From positions 11,912 through 69,582 of the forward strand of contig NPFB01000165.1 of NCBI GenBank assembly GCA_014084085.1: 57,671 nt of DNA, read 5' to 3'. The notes below the pieces were generated by a model. The model was given only the letters and a program-made list of their open reading frames with translations. It was not told where the DNA came from and ran no database searches. Positions 1-13,600 of the stretch are shown in pieces (the first letter of the stretch is position 1; the number at the start of each line of letters is the position of its first letter). Origin of the DNA: Hondaea fermentalgiana (Eukaryota > Sar > Bigyra > Thraustochytrida > Thraustochytriidae). A program made the translations under genes and the position numbers.

Positions 1-233
1 GCGGCAATCGACGTTTCTCGCCGGTGGGCGAACGGTCGACCAACCGATTCGAAAAAAAAATCAAAGCCGGAGGGGTCTAGGTGCCGATTGGCCTTCGCAA
101 AATCATGTATTTCTCTCGTGGACTCCGTGTTAAAAAAAATAAAAAGACGGTCTTTAAAAAAAAAATCGAAAGGGGCCCCACACACACAATGCCTGCTCAC
201 CTTCTTCCCGCACTCAGCACAACCGCCGAATAT
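1..233. other. 3' flank of the LRR gene
   Basis: AT-richer sequence with several A tracts (about 53-60, 131-139 and 155-164), downstream of the LRR stop codon. No gene is supported. Confidence 0.5.
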
Positions 234-2929
234 TTAGCAAGGTAGTAGAAAGATAAAGAGAGCAAGCGGCAAGAGAGACGCGGAAACGAGCGAGGCCCCA
301 GAGGGTGTAGCGGTCTGTTCGTCATCGTCGCACGGACCAAAGTTTCCCGTCCCTTCGTAGCCGCCGTAAATGACGCTGTTGGGCAAAACTGGTTGCGGAC
401 CGCAGAGGTTGTTCCCTCCAAGTGAGCTGCGTTGCGCGTACAATGTCAGCTCTGGGAGTCAAGTCTCGAAAGAAAGAAAATAGGGGCGCACTTACATGAT
501 CCGGAGTCGTGAGAGACTGCTGATACTCTCTGGCAGCGAGACAAGCTCATTGTCGGCCAGCAGGCTGTCATGGGTGTCAGGATAGGCTGCTTTGAGATAC
601 AAGGCGTTTTACCAAAACGTACAGTTGTTCCATATCGAAAAGTTGCCCAATCAATGTCGGCACTCTCTTGAGCCGATTGTCCTCGAGCGATCTGATTGCG
701 GCAAGGTCAGCGCTAAGCTAGGTGATTGCCTTCCATATCGTATGCGCACTTACAGCATCCACAGAGTAGTCTTTTCCATGAGCTCGTCCGGAAGCTCGCT
801 CAGTTCGTTAGACGACGCATAGCTTATGTTCCCTCGGCCCCGCATATCACCAAACGTAAGTTAGCCTTGGCCTTTCCTTGATTCCCCATTCGGCGCTTCC
901 ACACTTACAGCAAGCCCAGACCTGGCACAGTGAGGACGCCGGCAGGAAGTTCTGTGAGCCCATTCGCCGAAATGTTGCTAGCCCCTCAAACGCTGACATG
1001 TTAGCACTATGAAAAAAGGTCCGTAGTTCGAATAGACGTCGAGGAAACGTACAGCGAGGTCAGACTCCGCATAAGCTCCATCGCGGGGAAAACGTCGTCG
1101 TCCGTAAAGGCATTTGCGTCGAGCCGTCTTCATGTGGGTGTCAGCTTTCAAAGGCCTTCCTTTTATTTAGTTTATAAACCCAGCGCATGCAAACGACGCA
1201 TGCGAAAAGATGCAGAGAGGGCGGAGAAAAAGAAAGAGGAAACGTACAGTTTTTGGAGATTTCCCATTTTTCCAATGCTTGTCGGCAGGCTCGAGAGAAG
1301 GTTCGATTGAAGGTTACTGTCATCGTATCATTCGCGTCAGATAGATCTTTAGTGCCCAATACACACTTGCAATTACACGTACATTTCATCCACGCCAATC
1401 AGACCGATGATCTCGCTTGGAAGGCTCTGCAGTCTGTTCGAGTTGAGATTCCTGTGCTCCATTTCAGGTCGACGCGAGTCAGTCTCTCCTTGCCTTGCCA
1501 GCGCAGACTCGTAAGCCCTTGGACGCTTACAATGTATACGAAAGATTCTTGAGCTGTCCAATGCCACTCGGAAGGGCAGTGAGCTGGTTCACTCCGAGAT
1601 TTCTGCCAAGGGAGAGAAAACATGAGCAAACATGAGAACAGAGCGCGCGAGCGTTCGTCAGTGTCAAACGAAACAAAAAAATGTAGATATCTCGATGCCA
1701 CGGGGTCGCAAGAACGTACAAAAAGCGGAGCGCTGTCAGTGCACCGATGCCATCGAAAAGGCTCGCGAGTGCATTGTTGTTAACGATGCTAAAAAGACAC
1801 GAACCTGTCAGTATACTTCGCCGCCTCGACATGTGCGTGCAGAATGACTTACAGATACTGCAGGGCCGTAAGTTTCGAGAGTGATGCAGGTAGAGCTTGG
1901 ACGTTATTCGATGCGAGCACGCTGTAATTGGGAAAAGGTCGTCAGTACACGTATGTTGCACGAAAGGTCAAGAACGTATGCATGCCAAACCTACAGGCTG
2001 CTTAGTCGGGTCAGACTGCCAAGAGAAGAAGGTAGCTCTTGAAGACCATTGTCATCGAGATCTCTTTGTATGTCACAACCAAACGTAAGGTTACGCGATG
2101 CAGAGCAAGTCAGTCTCAGCAAAATTCTGACTCTCCGTGCGGTGAAAGGACGTACAGATACGTGAGGTTGGTCAACGTTCCAATTTCGGAGGGCAAGCTC
2201 GCGAGCATGTTTGATTGCAAGTTGCTGTTCAGAGGATAAAAAGGGTTACATTGTGAGATTGTTTTCGTCCGGGAACCGGCGACGCACGGAAAAAAGGGGA
2301 AAAAAAGACGTACAGATGTTCCATGCCTTCAAGACTGCCAATGCTGCTGGGGACCGACGCTAGCTGATTCTTGGTCACATCTCTTTGTTGAATTTTAGAT
2401 CGTCAGTCAGTCCTTAGCTCTCGTTCATTGCGAACAGAAAAGTCTACGTACAATCGTGTGAGCGTTGTCAGGGCTGAAATGCTGCTCGGAATCTCTGCGA
2501 GGAGATTCGTGGCCATAGTCCTATTGCGAAACAGTGTGCAAAGGTGAGTGAGACAGGGCATAGAGCAACGGGGACCAAGAGCCCACCTACAGTGTATTGA
2601 GCGAGGTCAGGGCTTGGAGGCCCTCGGGAAAGCTTGCGAGGCTAGCATTGCGAATGGTGCTGCAGAATATTCAAGCAAAGTTGAGAAGACCATACGTCAG
2701 CCATCCAGTGTCACAAAGGCGGAAAACTTTACACGACGTACATGGAGGTCAGAGACGTGAGGGAAGACAACGCGGGCAAGGCATCGGAGGTGTCCAAGTC
2801 AAGACACGAGATTGCCGTGCTCACACTTGCAGAGCACGTCGCTTCGGGTTCGCACGTGCACGCCGAGCTTACATGCCTTGCGCTCAGCGCGAGCAAAAGG
2901 CCCACCGTCATCATCCAGATCATCCTCAT
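234..2929 (-). CDS. Secreted LRR protein, 17 exons, probable GPI anchor
   Basis: Spliced model, 474 residues. Exons from the 5' end: 2742-2929, 2591-2659, 2452-2520, 2314-2382, 2156-2224, 1995-2063, 1853-1921, 1720-1788, 1531-1602, 1383-1451, 1248-1316, 1053-1127, 909-977, 754-822, 623-691, 496-564, 234-426. Every join is GT-AG and phase 2, and the total divides by three. Exon 1 encodes a signal peptide (hydrophobic core TVGLLLALSA) and a Cys-rich cap (CTCEPEATC). Each of exons 2-16 encodes one LRR of the type NxLxxLPxxIGxLxxL: thirteen are 69 bp, one is 72 and one is 75. The last exon carries the cap (NNLCG), a Ser/Thr/Asp-rich spacer and a hydrophobic C-terminus with no basic tail, which suggests a GPI signal. 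The product is probably a cell-surface or secreted LRR protein; its ligand is unknown. The model rests on reading frame and splice sites, without transcript support. Confidence 0.85.
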
Positions 2930-4709
<1,780 letters not shown>

Positions 4710-5499
4710 CAATGTAATATTCGGCGTTGGCCGTCTTTTCTTTCCCATCATATTATTCCCCACTCACAACCAAGATCGATCAGACAAGAAAATGTATGTG
4801 TGCGCATGCTGGCTGGCAGGCAGGCAGGCAGGCAGGCAGCATGAAAAATCGATGTCTGACAAGGATGGATCAAGCTTCGTCGACCTGTTTTTCTCTTTTA
4901 TTTGTCTTGGACTCAAGAGCACAACATCTCCAAGAAAGACTTCATCATCGATACAATATGCATCCTCACTTGTTTATATACCTGCATGCTTTCTCTCCTT
5001 CGCCCCTTGCTCACTGTCAGTTGCTTGCGTGTTTGACTTGCTTGATCGTCCCGCCCTTGGCCATGCGACCCGGCTTACTCTAGTCCTACTGGTCCTACTA
5101 CGGAAATATCTTCCTGCGTCGGCAGCAGGGTTCGTAGGGAATCCCTAGACGAAACAATAGGACGCGGCGGAGAGTAGCCTCCGTGACCGCCTGACCCGAC
5201 TGTCGTGCGCGCGACGAGTCAAGCAAGCCCTCCACGGTCGCGCCAACCCCAGACCCGACCCGGCCGCGCAGGTCGAGCAACAGCTGCGGCGGCGCCAGGA
5301 GCCCCAGTACCACCAGCTGTAGCGCGCACGAGCAGTCTGTGCGCGGCCAGGCAGCCAGGCGGCCAGGCAGCCAGAAGCGCAGCATCGAGCCAAAGCCCGC
5401 GGGTCCGCCGACGACGCGGACAATCTTTGCGCAGCCCGAAGGCGTCCACGCGAGGCGTTAAACGCGAGTCGCGAGACACGCACAAGAGCGCCAGAGAGG
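4710..5499. other. Intergenic region with GGCA repeats
   Basis: About 790 bp with no supportable gene. It contains a (GGCA)n run at about 4814-4838, and the last ~350 bp before the next ATG are GC-rich. It presumably holds the Dim1 3' end and the promoter of the next gene. Confidence 0.4.
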
Positions 5500-6570
5500 A
5501 TGGCGTACCTGCAGCTGCAGAGCTCAGCAGACTACTCTGTGCACGAGGCCTTCGAGGTGGATACTGCAGATCATGAGGACCATACTTTCAATGGCATCAT
5601 GTTCGACGTCGGCATCCGCTCGATCCTCCCCGTCGAGTACGTGGAGCTTGACAAAGTCTGGGTGCGCGGCATGCTGGGCACGCTGAACGTCTATGTCTGC
5701 GAAGGCTCTCATGTGGGCTACCACGATGACAAGACCCATTGGAAACGTGTCTTTAATGCGAACGTGCCTCCTAGCATGGACACCTTTGTCCCGCTCGAGC
5801 TCGATCCCGCACCACGAGTCCCTCCGGGCGAGCGCATTGGAATTTACGTGCATAGTTCCCGCAACGATGACCGAGGCATCGTTTACGACAACAAACGGGG
5901 AGAGACATCCCACGAGGACAACATTCTTCAGGTCTACTCTGGGGCAGCGCATATTAGCTCGAGGCCTTTCAATATCAACGGCATGTGGGGCTATGGCTGG
6001 CGCCCAGATCGTGAGTTTGTAGGCCGCATCTCCTACGGCGCGCGCTATCTCATGTGGCGTCCTGATGCGGAGATTCACCATCGCTTCCCAGCAAAATTTC
6101 GACGCGCTGCATACGCCCTTACGCAATGCTCGATGCGTAAGGGATGTCCACTTTCCTGGGTTCCGCTCGAAATCACATACTTTGTGCTCAACATGTGTCC
6201 GTGGGACTGGTTTGGAGACCTCGAGGACGACGAGCGTCCCGCCACGTCAGAAGAAGGGGAAAACGCCATGTCCGACGAGGATCACGGGGGTTGGCATCCG
6301 TACTACCGTCTTCGGATCGAGGAGCACAGACAATCCTCGCGCAGACTTCAAGAGGCGCGACGAAGGAGAGCCGCGAATGAAGAAGACGAGCCATCTGACA
6401 GCGACGAGGATTACGTCGATGACGAGGACGAAGACGACGATGATGATGATGATGGTGTCGACGACGATGACGACGACGACGATGACGACGACGATGACGC
6501 AGCGCGCGAAACCATTGTTATTGACGAGCACTTTCTCAGCCAACATGGCATACAGTGCGCGCAACAGTAA
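5500..6570 (+). CDS. Hypothetical protein with acidic C-terminus
   Basis: 356 residues starting at an ATG (MAYLQLQSSADYSVHEAF). Residues ~1-180 look like one folded, beta-rich domain with alternating hydrophobics and many Gly/Asp turns (for example VPPGERIGIYVHSS and NGMWGYGWRPDREFVGRISYG), perhaps a jelly-roll or PHR-like sandwich; this is inference. Residues ~205-240 (SWVPLEITYFVLNMCPWDWFG) resemble the short helical LPxE...RDWF segment often seen in protist proteins of unknown function. The C-terminal ~100 residues are charged, with almost pure Asp/Glu at ~303-340, then a short tail. No catalytic motif, signal peptide or membrane segment was seen. I do not recognise the family. Confidence 0.8.
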   Translation: MAYLQLQSSADYSVHEAFEVDTADHEDHTFNGIMFDVGIRSILPVEYVELDKVWVRGMLGTLNVYVCEGSHVGYHDDKTHWKRVFNANVPPSMDTFVPLELDPAPRVPPGERIGIYVHSSRNDDRGIVYDNKRGETSHEDNILQVYSGAAHISSRPFNINGMWGYGWRPDREFVGRISYGARYLMWRPDAEIHHRFPAKFRRAAYALTQCSMRKGCPLSWVPLEITYFVLNMCPWDWFGDLEDDERPATSEEGENAMSDEDHGGWHPYYRLRIEEHRQSSRRLQEARRRRAANEEDEPSDSDEDYVDDEDEDDDDDDDGVDDDDDDDDDDDDDAARETIVIDEHFLSQHGIQCAQQ

Positions 6571-7036
6571 GAAAACAAAGATGAAGAGAAAAGGTAAAAA
6601 TGACCTAATGGAAACGTTGAGGCTCTTTTTCCATAAAATAAAATAAATTCTGCGAATTTTTCTTTGTGTCGTTTCAAAGTATAGAATTGGCCCACCCACC
6701 CGGCCACTGGTAATAAGGTTTGCATGATAGCTACCAAAGGAAACGAAACTGTCTACGGTTCGCACTACCAGTGAACAGCGAGTGAACGGAGGGGCGAACA
6801 GGTAACGCATGCAGCGAGGGCCTGACGAATTCTGTCACCGACCATGGGACCCAATTCTTCTTCTTCTTTGATCATATTTTTCCGTTTCGTTTCGTGTTAC
6901 ACATGCCATGATGTGGAGCACGCAGGCAAAGAAGCAAGCATGCAAGCATGCTTAAACGAAGACACGAAAAACAAGCAAGCATTCCGCTTTTCACCAAAGT
7001 CCCAATCATCGCTACACGCGTGCGCACGCGCGCGCA
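6571..7036. other. Intergenic region
   Basis: Holds the 3' flank of the acidic-protein gene, with overlapping AATAAA-like signals near 6634-6647 (ATAAAATAAAATAAA), and the presumed promoter of the sulfotransferase gene. There is no further gene. Confidence 0.45.
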
Positions 7037-9355
7037 ATGCGCCCTATCTCGCTACAAGCCCACGATGCGCAGGCGGTGACGGACTTTCCTCGCCTCGTTG
7101 CTTCTCTCAAAGCAACTTCGTACGTGCTCTTGGTCGCACTCACGCTCGTCCCACTTCTTGCGTATGAGTCGCGCATTCTTCATGAGCATGTCAATGCGCA
7201 ACCATGGGTTCATCAGCACGACCTGCGCTCGCAAGAGGCACAAGCCGACCATACCTTGGCATCATTGCCAGTTGCTTCTCATGCTTTGGGTCCCATGTCA
7301 TCGGCGGGCGAGACATCTCCGGAAAGATCAACAAGGAGAAGAAGATCAGCTCGAAAGAACTCAAAAGCAAGCGCACCACGACCATCCATATCGGGCGTCA
7401 AGACATCTTCACCGAGCTCAAGTCTTTCTGTTAAAGCCTACTCGCAAAACCCCACGTCTAGTGATCAGACATCGGCTCCGGTACCTGCGACACTGCGAGC
7501 AGCACGCCAAGGTCCGGACTCAACGCCTCGTCCTTCCTCCTCCAGGACGGAACGCTTGACAGCTAGACCCTCGTCTTCGACGCCTCGTCCCTCGTCCTCC
7601 AGGACAGAACGTTTGGCAAGTCCGACTTCCCGTCCAACAAAGAGAAAACCGACACTTCGTCCAACAAAAAGGCTTCCAACACCCAAGCCCACTTTGCACG
7701 AACGACCAAGCGATCCGCCAAAGCCGTTGTCTCGGGCGCACATTGAGCCTGTTCGAACGGTCGCGCCAACTCCCTTTCAGAGCGCCAACGTGTCAACACC
7801 AACAAGTTCACCATCACTGCCTCTTTCGAATCCATCCGGAAACGATGACCTCGCAGCAGGATCTTCTCCAAGAGTAGCAAGCGCACGCGCAGCAGCGATT
7901 CCTCCCAACAATGTCGCAGATCAAAGCCACCGAACGACTACCACCGGTCATGCGGCGCGCAATTTCACAATGCGCGCGGCGATATCCGAGCCGACGCAGC
8001 AGGCGCAAGTTGCAGCACGACAAACGATTGGCTTTGCTCCCTCGAAAGCACCACGTGATGCACCAAAAGAGTCTTTTGCGGGAAACGCACGCACCAACTT
8101 TGCTAATTTTACACCGTCGTGGCTTATTGTCCAGTCCCGTCAAGTGAATGTCGCGACACTTGACGAACGAGAGCTCGCGAGCCTACGCGACGGTTTTGTG
8201 GTGGACCAAGCCACGGCCGAGCTGCCATGGTTCTCGCAAGAGAGGCCAAGCAAGCACTTCTATTACGAAAAGGAGACGCGACGCAAGATTCGTGTGCTCG
8301 CACGTCAGGCGTTGAGGAAGATCGAGGAGCAAGGCGGCGTCTCCTGCATTCCGGCAATCTGCAAGACGCCCAATGGGTTTTACGAGGCTGACGATCCGAT
8401 TAGCAAGCTCTTCCTGGCAAGCTTTCCAGGTTCTGGGAATACCTGGCTTCGCATGATTTTGCGGGCAGGAACACGGCACTACACGGGCTCGCTGTATGCG
8501 GACAAGCGCCTCTCAAGCTTTCAAGGCTTTGCTGGCGAGCTCCTCGCCGCCTCGGACCCGCGTACCTCCATCGTCAAGTCGCACTATCCCATGTGGAATG
8601 TGGGTGCGCCTGCGCAGCACTCCGATTTTGCGGGTAGCATCTTTATTGCGCGGTCGCCCTTTGACGCCATCTTGGCGGAACTCCATCGCATCTACTCGGG
8701 AGAGAGCCACAAGGGCGTAAGCGCGCAGTCGAAGATTGCTTCGGACGGCATGCTCCGCGCTTTGGGACTCGCTGAGCGGTACACTGAGACGGTTCACTTT
8801 TGGGAAGGTCTCAACGCCTTCAACGCGCGTGGGGGGAGACCGCGCTTCTTTCCGGGTCATGGCGGACGCGATTACCAGGGTCATCGCGTTCGCAACATGA
8901 CCGATGTTTTCTCGCTTGACATGCGACCCATGCGTAATGGCGAGGGGTTTCCAGTTTTCACCATGTTTTACGAGGACTTTGTGCGAGACTTGGTCCCGGC
9001 GCTTGCGCATCTCTTTGCCTTTCTCAAGCTCCAGCATGGCGAGCGAATGCCCTCAGTCTACGATTCGATTGTCTGCACGCTGAGCAAGCAGCAGGCCTTT
9101 GCGCACACAAAGCGTGCGGAGCAGCCCGTCAATGCGAACCCTTTTTCGGCAGACGTTGCACGCGAGCTTTGCGAGACCTTTGGCCCTGTCTGGAACGAGG
9201 CCAAGTGGGGCCCTTGCACGGGCGTCTTGCAGCGCGAGCGGGCTGACGTCCGTGTGCAGGATGAGTGGAAGGCATGGTCCTTTGAGGATGTCTGTGAGGT
9301 TCCGGACAGTGCGACGCAAGCGGAATCGTCTCCTACTTGGTTCGTAGAAAAGTAA
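7037..9355 (+). CDS. Type II membrane sulfotransferase, WSCD-like
   Basis: 772 residues from an ATG. A short N-terminal cytosolic part is followed by a single hydrophobic segment at about residues 31-47 (YVLLVALTLVPLLAY), consistent with a Golgi signal anchor. Residues ~95-330 form a Ser/Pro/Thr/Arg-rich stem with repeated PSSS/RPS/RPTK units. The C-terminal half is a PAPS-dependent sulfotransferase domain. The 5'-phosphosulfate loop SFPGSGNTWLR starts at residue 462, and the 3'-phosphate motif IFIARSPFDAILAE follows a conserved TSIVKSHYP. This arrangement matches the WSC-domain-containing sulfotransferase (WSCD) subfamily, although no WSC domain is visible here. The likely role is sulfation of a carbohydrate or glycoprotein in the secretory pathway; the acceptor cannot be read from sequence. 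Confidence 0.85.
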   Translation: MRPISLQAHDAQAVTDFPRLVASLKATSYVLLVALTLVPLLAYESRILHEHVNAQPWVHQHDLRSQEAQADHTLASLPVASHALGPMSSAGETSPERSTRRRRSARKNSKASAPRPSISGVKTSSPSSSLSVKAYSQNPTSSDQTSAPVPATLRAARQGPDSTPRPSSSRTERLTARPSSSTPRPSSSRTERLASPTSRPTKRKPTLRPTKRLPTPKPTLHERPSDPPKPLSRAHIEPVRTVAPTPFQSANVSTPTSSPSLPLSNPSGNDDLAAGSSPRVASARAAAIPPNNVADQSHRTTTTGHAARNFTMRAAISEPTQQAQVAARQTIGFAPSKAPRDAPKESFAGNARTNFANFTPSWLIVQSRQVNVATLDERELASLRDGFVVDQATAELPWFSQERPSKHFYYEKETRRKIRVLARQALRKIEEQGGVSCIPAICKTPNGFYEADDPISKLFLASFPGSGNTWLRMILRAGTRHYTGSLYADKRLSSFQGFAGELLAASDPRTSIVKSHYPMWNVGAPAQHSDFAGSIFIARSPFDAILAELHRIYSGESHKGVSAQSKIASDGMLRALGLAERYTETVHFWEGLNAFNARGGRPRFFPGHGGRDYQGHRVRNMTDVFSLDMRPMRNGEGFPVFTMFYEDFVRDLVPALAHLFAFLKLQHGERMPSVYDSIVCTLSKQQAFAHTKRAEQPVNANPFSADVARELCETFGPVWNEAKWGPCTGVLQRERADVRVQDEWKAWSFEDVCEVPDSATQAESSPTWFVEK

Positions 9356-10511
9356 TCGCAGGTTTTATCGCTGCTTGTTCTGGCTGCTGCCATGGCTGCT
9401 GTCTTGCAGCGCATCATCACGTCGATCACTGACGGTTCTCGACGTGCGTCGCGCGTCTCCCGCAGTCCCTTGTGTGGGTGTGGTATGCGTCGGCGGCGGC
9501 GGCGGCGCATTTCTCCCCTCTTTTACCTCTTTGGCGCGCGCCGCGTCTCGAGACGCGGGCCGATGCGAGATCGGCGCCGCGCACGCTCTCTCTCTCTCTC
9601 CCTCTCTCCCTCCGCCCCGCTAATCTCACTCGCTCGCTCTCTCGCTAGGCCGGCCTGCAGGAGCAGCCAGAGGCGGCCTCGCAAGACCCGGCCTCGGCCC
9701 CCACACGAGCGCCACATCGACGTCCCTGGTCACCCGAGCAGCTCGGTGCGTCGTTCTGTCTGGCTATTGCAGTTGTAGCTGGCTGGTTTCCGCACCCCGA
9801 CTGCTGCCCAGGCCTGCGCTCCTCCTCTCGTTCTCTCGCCTCCGGCCCGTGACCGCGCGTCGCAGTCACGTCACGTCGAGTCGAGTCATGTCGCGTGCAG
9901 CGGTGCGTGCACGCGCCGCCATTCCTGCTTTTCCATGTCGCTCGTGGACTCGCAGTGCTGGACGCGCTGCCATCCAGCCAGCCCCCTCTGCCAATGGCGC
10001 AAAGGCCTAAACTCCACTTGCCGCCTCCCATTCCGCACTTGCGGCGCTGCCCCGCCAGCCCCCCCTGCCGTCCGTCCGTCCAGCATCCATCTCTACTCAC
10101 ACACGCACACACTTCCTTCCTGCCTTCGTCTCTGTTTCTCGCGCTAGCCACCGACCGCACCGCGAGACTCTCGCCTCGCCTTGCCGCCGTTTGTTTTGCT
10201 CGTGTTCGCGGGCCCGCGCCAAGTGCCGCTTTCGCTTTGCCGCGCTTGTCTGCGCCGCGCTGGCTGCCTGCCTGGGCGGGGTGTGGGTCACGTGCCGCCG
10301 GAGGGGAGCAGGAGCAGCGCGGAGAGGCAGAGGCGAGAGCAGCAAATAAAGCAGAGCAGGCGCGCGTCGAGGCGGGCGCGGGTCCAGCCGGCCGGGGCCG
10401 CGTGCTCGGCGGCAGCAGACCGCGAGGCCGCGGCGCAGAGCCCGGCGCGGCGAGAGGAGGCGCCGTCGCGAGGCGGCGGCGGAGTCCGGCCGACCCAGAC
10501 CGCGGCTGGCG
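9356..10511. other. GC-rich upstream region of the TPR gene
   Basis: No convincing gene. A long frame is open here in phase with the TPR gene, but its translation is Pro/Ala/Arg-rich and lacks any domain, so I treat it as 5' flank. It contains (CT)n runs near 9588-9612 and becomes strongly GC-rich before the gap. Confidence 0.4.
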
Positions 10512-10611
10512 NNNNNNNNNNNNNNNNNNNNNNNNNNNNNNNNNNNNNNNNNNNNNNNNNNNNNNNNNNNNNNNNNNNNNNNNNNNNNNNNNNNNNNNNN
10601 NNNNNNNNNNN
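10512..10611. other. Assembly gap (100 N)
   Basis: Exactly 100 N, the usual placeholder for a gap of unknown size. It ends 9 bases before the first usable ATG of the TPR gene, so an upstream start or 5' exon could be missing. Confidence 0.99.
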
Positions 10612-10620
10612 GCGGGGACG

Positions 10621-13600
10621 ATGGTGGGCCTGGCGCTGGGCGAGCCGCTCATCTCGCCGTGGAGGTTCGAGGAGCTCGTGGACACCACCGAGAAGCGGCT
10701 GGAGACGCTGAAGCGGCACGCCGGCAAGCGGTCGAATGCCGAGAAGCGACTCGTGGCCACGCGGGCGCTCTCGCTACTGTACCTGGAACGCGAAGAGCTG
10801 GACCGCTGCGAGAAACTCTTGCGCAAGAGCCTGAGCCTGGCGTCCAAGCTCAAGGGCGAGAGCTCGCTCGAGTTCAAGACCCAGCTCAACTACCTCGCCG
10901 TGATGCAATGGAAACAAGACAAGGTCAGCGATGCAGAAACCATGTTGCGCGACCTCGTCGCGTCCCTGGAGCGCCACTTGAAGCGCCACGATGGCCGCAA
11001 GGGCTTTGAGCAATTCAACGAGCTCCTTATCCGTGCCATGTTCAATCTCGCCGGCGTCCTGGCGGCCAAGGGCAAGCGACGAGAGGCCGCGCAGGTGGAA
11101 GCTGATGCCAGAAGCCGCGCTCGCGCGGCTGGCGTCTCTCGCGAGGAGGACCTTGCTTCGGTGCAATTGCCGGACAGCGTCCGCTCGGGCCCCGATGCGC
11201 TGCGCGGGTCGACGCGATCGGGACAGAGCAAGCGCTCGAGCTTTCGCGAGCGAATCTCCTTCATTGTTGGAGGCAGAGGAGGTGGAGGCGCAGACTCTCT
11301 CGTCGACGGACACAGTGACAGTATGCGCAACAGCGGCGCTGACTTTGCCTTTTCCATGCCCGGCGCCGCCAGGCGTCCTGCTCAACATGACCAAAGCAGG
11401 CACCGTGCCGCCGGCGAAGAGAGCGCTGCGATGCGAACTCCGCTCATCGACCTGCTCGATCACACAGCAGCCCTCCTTGCAGATGCGCGCCGGACAGACC
11501 ACATTGAGCTGCTCTTTCGAACAGCCCTCACGGGGTCGTACGGCGCGCTCACCAAAGTCGAGGAACAGCGCATCACCGTACGTCTCGCGCTGCTGCTTGG
11601 CGCAAACTCCGAGTATCTCGACGAGGCCACGGGCATTTTGGAACGTGCCTTGGCAATTACCGAGGAGCTCTACGGCCCCAAGGACATCCAAGTGGCCGTC
11701 GTGGCTGGCGATCTCGGAACGTTTTTTGCGAAGAAGGGCGACCCGGAGCGTGCCGAGGCGCTATTTCTGCGAGCCTTGAATATCTTCAAGAATCTCGACC
11801 GTGCGCACCGCAAGGAGGAGGTCGTCTATAAAAACTATGGGTTGCTCATGAAAACCAAAGGCCAAAAGGCCAAGGCTGATCTTATTGCTCGCATGACACT
11901 GGCCATCGATGACGATTGGATTTTCCAGACGAGCGAAAGCAACGTCAGCGTGGAAGCCATTGCGCGCACCTTGCGGGTTGCCATCGACCTCGAGGCTCGC
12001 GAGAAGAAGACGCCGCAGTGGTACAACTGGCATGACAATGAGCGAAAAAAGTCGCTGCTGGCGTACGCGCTCGAGGTGTTTCGGGATACAAGTCACAACT
12101 GGGAAGAAATTCTCGCCCCCAAGTATTTGCGCATCTCCCTCGAGGTCATTCGTCTCTGTGGCCGATCCACTGCGTTTGTTCCCATTAGCGGCATGCAACA
12201 TTTTGCCCTCGAGGCGGGCGGTGGCACTGGCCCTGGAGCTTCGGGGAGAGCAACTACTGCGGAGAGCATTTTGCGTGCCCAATTTCAGGCGTCTCGCCTC
12301 GGCGCCGTCACGGCTTCCTCCGCTCGCGAGGCCCCCGCTCCGCAGCAAGCACATCACTCGTGGGTCTCGGCGGCCGCTGCGGCGCTGTTCTCGTCTCCCT
12401 GGCAAGCAAAGGAGCAGAGCGAAGTCACGGATGACAATGCCGATGATGACGGCGGCGCGGACGCAGACACCGCGGACACCGCGGATGCGCGGCGCCGAGC
12501 TCATCTTCACGAAGACGAGGGCAATTACCACGACGGTGACAACGACGACGACGACGACGACCACCGCGACGCTGTGCTCGAGGATCCCGACGACACTGAC
12601 GGGGAAGAGGGCGACCCGAGCGGCAGCGGTCATCGTTTTTCGGTGGGGGCCCTCGCCCCGCCTGGGTCGGCGGCTCGCCTGCTGGCGATTGACATCGACC
12701 AAGGTCCCGAAGAAGAGGAAGACGAGTTTGGTCTCGGCGTGGGCCTCGAGGCCGCGCGCAAGCGCAACAACAGCAAGTCGGGCAAGTCGACGACGCGGTC
12801 GAGACGCAAGGACACGGACCGAGACGCGGGTGCCGATGGCGAGAGCAGCAATAAGCAAAAAAAGAAAGTCAAGAAAGACCGCAAGAAGAAAAAGAAGAAG
12901 GGGTCGATCGTGGCCGCCTTGCTTCGTCGTCGGCGCGACTCTGCGTCGCAGGGCCTGGTGGCTGTCGCGTCGCAGGCCAAGCAGGCGACGGGGTTTTTGC
13001 GGCCCGACCTGGACCTCGAGGACGTCCTCGTGGACTTTTTCGCCGAGGTTGCCCCGGAAAAGTCACGCACCGCGGTCAAGGCTCTCATTGCCCAGCACGA
13101 CGGCCGCGAGGACATGGTGATTGCCAGTGTGGAGGCGAAGTTTCTTGTTCGCTTCCACCGAGACGGGACATGGGAGTCGCGCTTCCTCGATACGGACGAC
13201 TTGCAGTCTGCAGCGAGCTCGGGCGTCTCGCGCGTTCGGGGCGAGGCGAGGCAGCGTCGCTCGGGCCACCACGGCAAAGCAGGCTACAAGGACGAGGATG
13301 ACGTTGCCTTCGATGGGTATGAGGAGGACGAGGACTTTGAGGAGGAGGAGGACGACGACGACGACGAAGAAGAAGAAGAAGAAGACGATGATGACGATGT
13401 TGACGACGACGAGGAGGACACTGACGTTAGGTCCGGAGCCGACGCGTCCACAGATGTGATGAGTTATGGCCCGTCAAGCGCTGCATCCCTGAAGCGACGC
13501 GTCGAAACGGTGGAAGATAATAATGACGTCGACCTTTCCGGAACGCTCGATCCGGACGTTCCCTTGCGAGAGACGCTATTGCGCTTTTACGAGCAACATG

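Noticed and set aside
9895..10620. Upstream in-frame extension of the TPR protein across the gap
   Set aside because: Pro/Arg/Ala-rich without a domain, and the gap prevents testing frame continuity.
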